DNA of 64,000 nucleotides from Haliotis asinina (Eukaryota; Mollusca; Gastropoda; Lepetellida; Haliotidae), in assembly GCF_037392515.1 (NCBI RefSeq), contig NC_090290.1, positions 37,330,753-37,394,752 of the forward strand. The letters run 5' to 3'. The first letter of the stretch is position 1. Each line of letters opens with the position of its first letter. Positions 12,801 through 24,600 of the stretch are shown here, piece by piece. A program made the position numbers and the translations under genes. The notes below the pieces were generated by a model. That model had not been told where the DNA came from, ran no database searches, and was given only the letters and a program-made list of their open reading frames with translations.

Positions 12801-15636
12801 TCTATACATATTCCTATATGTAAGCGACAGCTGAATGAGACCCGTAACAAACATCTATATACTACATATATGCAACAGCTGAATCGGACCCGTAACCAAC
12901 AACTATATACCACATGTAAGCAACAGCTGAATCGGACCCGTAACCAACAACTATATACCACATGTAAGCAACAGCTGAATCGGACCCGTAACCAACAACT
13001 ATATACTACATGTATGCAACAGCTGAATCGGACCCGTAACCAACAACTATATACCACATGTAAGCAACAGCTGAATCGGACCCGTAACCAACAACTATAT
13101 ACTACATATATGCAACAGCTGAATCGGACCCGTAACCAACAACTATATACCACATGTAAGCAACAGCTGAATCGGACCCGTAACCAACATCTATATACTA
13201 CATGTATGCAACAGCTGAATGAGACCCGTAACCAACAACTATATACCACATGTAAGCAACAGCTGAATCGGACCCGTAACCAACAACTATATACTACATG
13301 TATGCAACAGCTGAATCGGACCCGTAACCAACAACTATATACCACATGTAAGCAACAGCTGAATCGGACCCGTAACCAACAACTATATACTACATATATG
13401 CAACAGCTGAATGAGACCCGTAACCAACAACTATATACTACATGTAAGCAACAGGTGAATCTGACCCGTGACCAACAACTAAATCTTATATGTAAGACAC
13501 AGCTGAATGAGACCCGTAACCAACAACTAAATTCTATATATAACCAACGGCTGATTATGAATGGGACCCTTAACCAAAAACTAAATCCTGTGTATAAGCG
13601 ACAGCTGAATCGGACCCGTAACCAACAATTATCCTATATGTAAACATCACTACTGAATCGGACCCGTAAACTACTACTGAATCCAGTATGTTGCCAACAA
13701 CTGATTCAGATACATAAACCTGACTAAGTACGACATTCAACTGATTCTTGTGTTTCAGGCCATTGACCAGTGTAATATGAATAGGGACAAGATCATTTCC
13801 CGGAAGGAGTTGGAAAACGCCATGAAAGCTGTACGTCATGTAGTTTTGTTACCTCTGTTTGTGTAGTTTTTAGGTTTACTCCTTTGAAAGACACATGCCG
13901 TGGCCTCCACACACTGTTTAGGCACACATCATAGAACTTCAGTCTGTAAACTGGGGACGGTGGGATAGAGAATTGGTATCGCTCGTCACGCGAAAGACCT
14001 GGGTTCGATTGCCCTCAAGGGTGCAATATGTGAAGACTATTTCTGGTCTCACCCGCTGTGAAATTGTTGAATACTGCTTAGAACGACGTAAAATAAATCA
14101 CTCACTCACTCCGTAACTTTCATACAACACATTCTGTCTTACTTCACTGTGGACCCGCGAAGGTTCCCGGGGTAGAATAGGCCTTCAGCAACCCATGCTT
14201 GCCATGCAGCCAGGCTCGCTGACTTGGTTGACACATGTCATCGGTTCCCAACTGCGCAGATCGATGCTCATGTTGTTGATCAGTGGATTGTCTGGTCCAG
14301 ACTCGATTATTTACAGACTTCCGCCATATAGGTGGAATATTGCTGAGTGTGGCGTAAAACTAAACTCACTCGCTCATTACTTGACTGTGGAGGCAAAGGT
14401 CCATGTCGTGGTTGAAGACACGAGCGTGATTGCCAGGGCCTGGAGCCCATTGTTCGCGTCGAATCCTGCTTGAATATTGCGCAACACCATACTGGCTTAT
14501 TGTCTTAAGATATTCTTTCTTAAAAGGTAATTATCATAATGGTGAGTTGAACATTGCAATATGAAGTTCGATTGATGTTATTACTGTTTCCAGGGTTCAT
14601 TCACGACCGACCAGGCCCAAATTCTGTTCGGTGAAGGTGTGAGTCCCGAAGAAGTGTTTCATATTTTGGACCAAGATGGCACAGGGGAGGTAAACATGGA
14701 CAGTAATTGTTGGTTGATTGGTTTATTTTTTAACGTCACACTTAACAATATTCCAGCTATATGGTGGCGGTCTGTAATTAATCGAGTCTGGATCAGATAA
14801 TCCAGTGGTCAACCGCATGAGCATAGATCTACACAACTGGGATACGATAACATGTGCCTGAACACTGGATCCCCTTGTCGCTTTTCACGACAAGGATGGG
14901 TTACTGAAGACCAATTCTAACCTAATGACACTGGTGGATACAGAGAAGTCGACAAGTTGGCAGGTGTTGGGGACACCAAAGGCATGACACCAAAGAGAAG
15001 AAAATGAGAAACTATTATACCAAAAGGAGTTGAAATGCATATCTGTTCACATCACAAAGTGTATTTGACTATCGTTGCTGAACAATGACCTGCGTTTAGT
15101 ACCTTGTGCTTCTTTGGCTCTAAACCAGTCATCGAAGTACGTATCTACCATGTAGATGCTGCGTGACAACTTATCCCACAAACTTATCCCGGTTACACAG
15201 CGGCTTGTAGACACGCTTGAAGAATTTTCTCCAAAATAGTGATTGATGATAAGAACAAAGAACCGTACATCCGGGCTACAATTGGTTAGTATTCCATTTC
15301 CGCAGGTCGATGGTCATGATGTTAATCACTTGATTGTCTGGTCTAGACTCGATTATTTCACAGAATACCGTCATTTAGTTGGGCTGTTGCGAGGCATGGC
15401 GTTAAAACTAATAAACAAACAATATTAAGTGACAATACGGATTGTTTATTTTTCAGATTCATTACAGTGAACTCGTCAGTTTTATGGACGGTCATGGCAT
15501 CAACATTCGGCAGCGATCACTTGGCATCAGGAGAAACGTTGTAAACAGTTTACCGAGCTTTGTTAACAGTATCACAGATACGCTTCTCCTGAACGTTAGG
15601 AAGTTGAATACAAAGGTATGGCTGGGAGTGGGGGGA

Positions 15637-15668
<32 letters not shown>

Positions 15669-18600
15669 TGTGTGTCTGTGTGTCTGTGTGTGTGTCTGTG
15701 TGTGTGTGTCTCTGTGTGTGTCTCTGTGTGTCTGTGTGTGTGTGTGTGTGTGTGTGTAATATCAATCCTTCAGAAAACGTCCTTTTGTTTATTTAACTGT
15801 CAGAGGGTTATCATTATAATGCTGATGTGTTAACACAATAATGCAGATGATCATTAGCGGTACACTATTAGTTCTTTGTGCTTTTCTGAGACGACGATTA
15901 CTCCGGGATTTCCTCCCACATTAAGCCCACACGCAGTGATGAAAAAATCATTGAACGTCGGTGTTACTCAGTTTTGACTATCCTTAGAAACAACTTGTTT
16001 GGTGTCCCTCACCCCTACCCAGAGTTAATTTGCCAGTTGGCCATCAGGGCCTGCAGGCTTTAAAATCTGGATGAAATCTGCAAGCCCATTTTGTCAAACA
16101 AGCAAAATAGGCTACATCTTATTCACAGTTTCAGACTGTTTCTACAAAATGAATTAGCGAAGCCTATGGCGCATCGAGTGAGTGAGTGAGTTTGGTTTTA
16201 CGCCGCTTTTAGCAATATACCAGCGATATCACGGCGGGGGACACCAGAAAATGGGCCTCACACATTGTACCCAAGTGGGGAATCGAACCCGGGGCTTCGG
16301 CGTGACGAGCGAACGCTTCAACCACTACGCTACCCCCACCGCCCCTTCGCAGAGAGAAGTTATAAACTTTGTTACAGACTGGTGTTGAAATGTCAAGAAG
16401 TGTAACTAATTTATCTTAACACAATGGTCGTTGACGATTTCCGAACGTGAAGTTATGTGTAAGAACCTGCCGGTCCGGCGATTATTTCGATCGCTGCTCC
16501 TACCCTACAAAAAAACACAATTGTGATACATGTGGTCCCACCTTGGGTGTTTCTGACCCGGCGGGTTAAGTCATGTACTAATACCCTAGCTCCCCACTAG
16601 CAGGTTGGGTTATCCGGGATAATAATAGTCAGGATTGTTATCGCTATGAGCTTTCAACTGGTGTATTGAGTTTGGTTCATTATAAATGCACTTATGTTTC
16701 ACAAAATTGAAATGAAAATGGAGGAGAGAGTGTCCGGGTGATTCTTGCACATTTGGGCTGGTAAGGTTCATCATCAGCTCAGGGCACTTACTCCACTCTA
16801 CATACAGCCCAAACAGCGAATGAGATTTCTCCCAGGGACGTATCCCAGGAACCCACCAAGAACGAAAATGTAGACCCTCAAAACTGCAGCCTTCTGCATT
16901 CCCCAGAGTGTCACAAGGACTGTGCTCCCGGTGGAGAACCCGAGCACTGACCTGATCTGCGCCAGAGATCAGGAGGTACCAATCCAAAGGAACCCGAGAC
17001 CAATGGGGAGTCTGACGACAGTGTACTTTGGATGCAAGTGAGACATGTCATGATTTTCCTGAATCTTGCCAATCACACTGGTGTCAAAAGGGACAGAAAT
17101 TCATTGGCTTTTTCAAAAAGGACAAGATCAGGTTTGTTGGCTGGATATTTTCTGAGTCTGTATATGGGTCTATTCCACAGACGTTTGAAAGCATCATTTT
17201 CCATGCCTCCCTGGATATGTTCAGGGTGGTAGCATGAATGGACCTCGGAGCCACAGGCATGGCTGAGACGTTACTATAAGCAAAGAGTCATGCCATCATG
17301 TCGTTTAAGATGTGCTATTTGTGCCAAAGAAGGGCATCCACTGGCAAGTCGGCATTTCATATTGATACTTTCTTTAAGAATCACATTATGGCGATTACGT
17401 GTGGCCCGAGCAGCAAAAAGAAAGCTTTCCGTTTCACAGTAAAGAATGACTTCTCCACATGTACAAATGACCGACTCTGACCATACTTTTTGACGGACTT
17501 CAACTGGTTTACTCCCATTGCTTTACCGTCCAGCAGTACATCACCATCAACAAAATGAACCTCAAATTTCAGATTCTGCCCAACACCCTTGGCACCCATA
17601 AAACAGGTGTGAAATTCCTTGCTTTTATCATGACTCTTGACACGCATCACCAGAGGACCACCCGATAAATAAATATGTGCATAAGAAGACGAGTGGTGAA
17701 ATTCTGTCATGAAAAGCATCCATGTTAATAATAACCCGATCTCCCGAACTGATTGGCATACCGGTATATAATATTGTTGGCAACCTTCTCAAACACATTT
17801 AAAAAAGGTACATCATTTTTGTCAGTTGTCTGACGAAATATAACACACGACAGATAGCGTAGGTATTTGTTTTACATAAAGAAAATAGAGGTTAACTGCT
17901 GAGCAGCTGAAAGTATTACAAGTAACTTTTGGGGTTTTTTTCGTTTTTATTTTCATTTTTAAATGAAATGAATAATACTAATTTTTAAACTTATCCTATC
18001 TCACGATTTGCACTTCTCTCTCTTGCTTCGACGCTGAGTGGAACGAATTAGAACTTTCCTGTAGACCTCTCTTGTCCATATGCCCGTGTTCCCTAGGCTG
18101 CTCTCCTTACAGGACGGGTCCCTTAGCCCATGCAGAGCATGCAGCATGCTCCCCTATCTACCCACGTGACTACCTCAGAGAGATCATTCTTCTTCTTGTC
18201 GCACGACAGAGTGGACGTATCTTAGTTCTTGTATAGAGTTTGAGTTGTTTTGTATTATGAGGAAAACAGATCCTCCGAACAAGAAGCGTAAGTTTTGCGC
18301 TCAGTGTAAAACTATTTTTTCTACTTTGGACCCACACATATCGTGTGTTGATTGTGTGGGTCAATGTTCTTGGGAGAAACGTTGTGAGAAGTGTGCAGGT
18401 TTATCAACTGAAGATTTCAAGGCTTATAAGCGGGTTTGTGCTCGTAGGATTGCAGATAGAGCTAGGAATGCATCTGCTGACCAAGGCCCCACTCCTACCA
18501 AGAAACCACGCCTGGATCGTCCTACCCTCACCCCTCGTCGTTTGAAATCCCCGCTCTCCGAGGCGGAGGATTTTTTGGACGCTTCTTCAGATTCTTACCT

Positions 18601-21600
18601 TTCGGAAGATGTTCGGAAGCTTTTGGGGACGCATTCTTCACCTGGCTCAACGTCTCAGGCCGGCTCTAGGGTAGTTGTTATGGATAAACCTTTAGTATCT
18701 ACTGTCTCCCCTGATCTGCGGTCTACTCTCTTGGTTTCTAGGGCCTCTGGTTCGTCTCAAAACGTGACAACAGTCGCTTCGGTTCACCGATCTGCATCAC
18801 CTGCATTACCAAATAATTCCGTTTCTCCAAGTCATTCAAGGCGATCACGTTCGATTCATCGATCTGTTTCGTCGGAACGTTCAAGTTCTAGTAGGTCTAG
18901 ATCGCCTGACAGGTTTGTCTCGAATCCATCTCGTAGATCGACTGAGCGGTCATGTTCACCCCAGCAGAGTGGCGTTGGTCGTCAGTCTGTTTCTATTGAT
19001 CATACTAAAACACGTATTGATTCAAATGGTGGCATCGGCACTTCCTCACGTCGCCAAACTGATTCAGGCCGAATCAATTCACCAGATCGAATCAATTCAC
19101 CTGACCGAATCAATTCACCACATCGAATCAGTTCACATGGTCGAATCAATTCACCAGATAGAATCAATTCACATGGCCGTTTCAATTCACCATGTACAGG
19201 TTTGGGTGAACGGGTTGGGTCACCTTTCCGTGATGTTTCATATCGCTGAACCAGTTCAGTACACCGTTCGGCTTCACTTAATCATAGTGGCTTAATCACG
19301 GCTTCTAGACAAAGTGAGTCATGGAATCGAATTGATTCAAGTACACGAACTGGTTTGCCTCATCAATTTGATTCGTCAGCTCATCCCGATTCACGCCACT
19401 TATGTGATTCGCATCAGCGTTCTGGGGTTGTTTCCCGGACTGGATCACTTCAGCGTTCAGGTTCACCTGCTCGCTCAAGATCATCCCATCGGGATGGTAG
19501 GTCAGGCTCTACTAATCGATCCAGATCGCCAGATCGAGTTAGGTCATCCCATCCTTCTGTCTCCCCGACTAGTCAACATGCTATGGTTCGTTTGATTTCA
19601 CCAGTTCGCTCCCCATCCTGACGCCGGTATAGTTCCAGGGACCGTCGCTCTCCTTCACGTCAAACTGATTCGGATCATATGACGGGGGCGACAATTCTGC
19701 CTGAATCATGGAATCCTAATTAGGATTCCTCTCAAGGGCCAGATTTAAATACAATGCTTCGGGCTATTACAGTAGCTTGGAATCAATGTCAACCTTCGAC
19801 TACGTCAAGTTCAGTTCCAGTTGCATCAGCTGGTAACCGGTCTTCCACTGGTATATCTCATCAACCCTCATCCTGCTCTCCAAATAATTCGGATATTTCT
19901 ACCCCAGAGGGTAGTTTTGATTTAGTAGAACCTTCGCATGTACTTGCCTGGATTGTTGAAAAGCTTCAGCTGTCGGTGAGCAGATCTCCGGATGACCTTA
20001 GTGTGTCTTATGCTCTGAAGAATAGAGACCTATCGACCATTACCTTGCCACCACGACCGTGCATTCTGCAAATGAAAAGTTCATTAGATGATGCGTTTAA
20101 GAAATTGAAACGCGTGAAGGATGGTTTGTCTTCACCCACGTTTATGCCATCCATTGCTCACGGCCATGGGTTTTCTGTGTTGGCTTCGTCTCCATCAGTT
20201 GACGAGGATATTTCTACCCTGTGTGGCAAACGCGCTGCTTCACCTTTCTTTGTGGAAGATAGGGAATTGGCACATATGGATATGACTATACCCTTTATCA
20301 ATTGTGCTATTTCGGCAGTTGATGCTGTTGCTGTAGCTGTTGATCACGCATATACTGACCAAGATGCTTATATCAGGGGATGCATGGCATTGGTCTTAGA
20401 CCAGTTTCAGGTCATTCTAGACCAATTATCCCATTTTTTCGGGTACGTACTTGCAGTGCGCAGGAGAGGCCCCCTCAACATTTCATCTTGGGATGAACGC
20501 TTCAAGGCTGAATTGTTTAGACAGCCTTTTTCCTCAGATATGCTTTTTGGTGGTAACATTGGAGAAGTTTCAAACAAGGTGCATCAGGACACTCATTTTC
20601 AGGTCTCTGTTGAATTACTGAAAATGCAGAAATCTCAGCTGCAAAATTCATTGAAACAACGCAGAACGCCTCGTTTCTCTCCAACCAACCCAGATTTGAA
20701 AGACTGCTTTCGTGACAGACCCTTTATCCAAACACGGAACAGGAGTAGAAAACCTGGGGTGGCGCCTCTCGTCGTCTCACCAAGATAGGTCCCGACACTG
20801 GAAGTGGCACCTCTAAGCAGTGACTCACAGAGATTGCTGCCCGACTTGGTCCTACCGTCCCCAATCGTCCCGATCTTCGACTCACCGGTGGGCGGAAGAT
20901 TAGGAAAGTTTGCACCCAACTGGGAGATTCTCAGAGATCCATATGTTTCGGCGATTCTCACTCACGGATATCAGATGCCGCTTGTCGGGAATCCCCCTCT
21001 CACAGTCATTCCTCTTCAACGCACTTATCCTCCGGATCAAAGTTTGCTTCTTCAGGCCACCATGGAGACACTTCTGGACAAGCATGCTGTAGAACAGCTC
21101 GACCCACTCATTGTTACTCCAGGGTTCTACTCCCCAATATTTCTGGTGCCAAAAAAGAATTCAAACAAACTTCGTTTGATATTCAACATGAAACAGTTCA
21201 ATGCCCGGTTTCTGTCACCACCACCCCACTTTCGGATGGTGTCAGTCAACCTGTTACGCACCATTTTGAAGAAAGGGGACTATCTGATTTCCCTCGACCT
21301 GCAAGATGCCTATTTTCACATACCAATACATCCAGATCACCGGAAGTATCTTCGGTTCACGTTCCAAGGACGTCATTACCAGTGGATGGTACTACCATTT
21401 GGAATATCTACGGCCCCATGGCTTTTTACTCGGGTAACCAAACCGATAACAACCTACCTGCATTGTCGGGGAATCACTTTCGAGAGCTACATCGACGACT
21501 GTGTTCAAGCTCAGCAGGATCCAGTTGTCCTTCATCTCCACAGGCAGTTCACCATCATGTTGCTAACGCAATTAGGGTGGCTCCTGAATTACGAGAAGTC

Positions 21601-24600
21601 GGAATTAATACCGACTCGGAGATTACAATTCATAGGGGCGATATTCGACACGCACCAGGGCATGTTATTTGTACCTCAGGACAGATGGGACAAGATTCAG
21701 CGCATTCTACCCCTAGCATTGAATTCACCCAGAACCCTCCGCCAATGACAAGAGTTACTAGGGTTGTTAACGTCGGCACAAGCACTGACTTACAGGGGCC
21801 AACTACAACTTCGCCCTCTCCAAATGTTTTTGTGCCCATTCATCCGGAACGACAACCCCAGGGAGATGATTCGTCTTCCAGAGCAGCTACGGCCAGTCCT
21901 TCGTTGGTGGCTCAACGAACAGAATGTTTGCGCCGGACTCTCTATGGCGCCATTCACACCGACTCTTCACCTGTTCGTCGACGCATCCCTCGAGGGTTGG
22001 GGTGCCCACTTTCTTCATCATCGAGTGGCCGGGCAGTGGTCATTCGCAGAAAAGACCCTTCACATCAACGAGTTGGAATTCAGTGCGGTCATTCTAGCCA
22101 TTCAACATTGGGCAACAGAACTCCAGTCGTCCCATCTACTGATTCAATCGGACAATTCAACAGTGGTATGGTACATCAACCATCAAGGCTCGACAGGGTC
22201 AGCAGCTCTGCTTCGGTGGACGTTTCGGTTTTACCACCTAATCGATTCTCTTCACATTGTGGCAAGAGCCCGACACATTCCCGGAGTGAGGAATGTCATA
22301 GCCGACGCCTTGTCTCGTCCCAAACGGCCGTCACCAACAGAGTGGATGTTACTGCCTCTGATATTTCAGTCAATGATCTACCCCATATCTCAACCAGAAG
22401 TAGATCTATTCGCCACTCGGTACAACCATCAGCTTCCAAGGTTCGTATCACCTAGTCCGGATCCTCAGGCGTGGGACCACGATGCGATAGCAATATCTTG
22501 GGAGGGACTGAACGCCTACGCGTTTCCTCCCCCGGCTCTACTTCCCAAGGTTGTTCAGAAGTTACTTACAACCAGCAAGATTCGTCTGATCTTGGTTGCA
22601 CCCTTTTGGCCAGCAAGAAGTTGGTTCGTCGATCTAAAGCAATTAGCAGAACCGAATCCAGTACCGCTACCCGCCCGCAACGACTTACTTCGTCATCCTC
22701 ATTCAGACGTGTACCACGGGTCACCACAGACCCTGAATCTGAGAGCCAAGGGTTACTCTCAGAGAGTAGCTGCAGCTATAACTTCTGCACACAGGACTTC
22801 AACTCGATCATTGTATGACAATAAATGGAAGAAATTTGAACATTATTGTGGTATTAGGGGAATTATTTCTCCCATCACTGCATCACCTCAAGTCGTTGCA
22901 GAATTTCTACAGCATTTACGAACTACGAGGAAGCTTAAAGGTACTACATTGTCAACCTGTTTGGCTGCCATTAATTCGGTTCTTGCTACAACTACTGGAA
23001 CAAAGGTGTCTACTACTCCCGAGCTCCAGTCTCTGCTTCGCTCGTTCAGGCTTGCTGACCAGTCCAGGAAGTTCAGACCTCCTGCATGGGATTTGTCAGT
23101 TGTCCTCCGTCATTTAGTGTCCACTGACTATGAACCATTACATGATAAGGAGTTTGAACAGATAACGTTCAAAACTTTCTTTTTAGTAGCATTGGCTACT
23201 GCGGCTCGTATTTCAGAGTTGCATGCACTTGATGTGAATCGCGTGCAGTTTGAACGAAAACGGCATGGCAGAGTATTTCTGGGATTGCGTTGGGACTTTG
23301 TCGCAAAAAACCAGTTACCTGGACTACCAGATAGACGCTTTACTATCCCTTCTTTGTCAACGATTCTTGGGCCTGATGATGTGGAAGATTCATCTCTCTG
23401 CCCTGTCAGAGCTCTACGGATCTTCCTAGCTGCCTCCCTAGATCGCCGTCGTCTTCGCAAGAGGCTATTCATCCCGCTGTCATCTACATCCAAGGCTGAG
23501 GTTTCACGAACAACCTTATCTCTTTGGATGCGTGCTACTATACTGAGGGCGTATGCTTTTGCTGGACTGCCACCCCCAGCAGCATCCAATCCTCATGAGA
23601 CCCGTGCGTTAGCGTCTACGATGGCTCTACACAGCAACTGTTCCTTGACGTCCATTATGGAGGGTTGCTTTTGGCGCTCTGATACAGTGTTTTCTTCGCA
23701 TTATCTGAGGGATTTGTCGGTCACTGATGTCCAAGGTCTTCACCAGTTCGGACCCCTTGTCTTGGCCCAGCAGCTGTCATCGGCCCGTCAACGCAGATGA
23801 GGAAGAGTGCGTTTATGCTTTCTTTCTCGTGTACATACTGAATACAATTTTGAACTTTGTTTCTGAGTTTTGTTCTGAATTCTTCTGGGAATTGAACTCT
23901 TTACTCAATTTATTGGGTGATTGCTATTAGTGTCTACACGGATCTACAGTAGCTAGATCCTGTTTTTTCGATGTAGAAGAGTTCAACAATCTCGCTTGCT
24001 GACCTCTACTCCTCGGAGCAATCACGTCAGTGTAGTGAGTCCTTCCCGATTTCCTTTACGGATTTCGTAGCGTTCATAGCTCCTAAGTTCCTTAGCACAC
24101 CTTTGTGGTCTTACTGTGGTAAGTAGTGGAAGCCATGTGGTGTTGTTTTGGTACTGAACGTTAAACTTGTGAGCTTTCCGATTCAGTTTCCTTTTCCCCT
24201 CTTTGTGATGGGGTCTGGGGGACTGTCTCGAAGCAGGTACGGGCCCGATTACTAGTCATAAGACTTTAATTACGGGGGTACTCTGATAAATCGCAACGAA
24301 GTGACATGACTCGCCTAGTTGCGTCTCCTTGCATTTGCGAGGGTTGCGGCCGAACACCACATTGCTCAGGAGTACCCACTCCTTGGGAGCGATGGCGTCT
24401 AGTAAGCCAAGGGGTTCAGGAGAACCCACCACTAGTATAGGTTCTATGCTAGTTGGATGCGACCTCTCTTGTTCATTGCTACCTACGGTTGTCTTTAGCC
24501 TATACAGTAATACTGTCAGTGCTTTGAGACATAGGGTTATCTGTTACCCGCCGTCCAACCGTGGGATAAGTGCAAATCGTGAGATAGGATAAGTTTAAAA

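Noticed and set aside
12773..13643. Large open frames on both strands (190 and 257 codons)
   Set aside because: They are translations of a 48-bp tandem repeat in an intron; the gene's splice phases join without them.
21382..22455. 357-codon open frame overlapping the DIRS RT and RNase H region
   Set aside because: Its translation is Ser/Pro/Arg-rich shadow sequence in a second frame of a conserved RT/RNase H gene, with no domain. Codon bias of the real frame explains the lack of stops.
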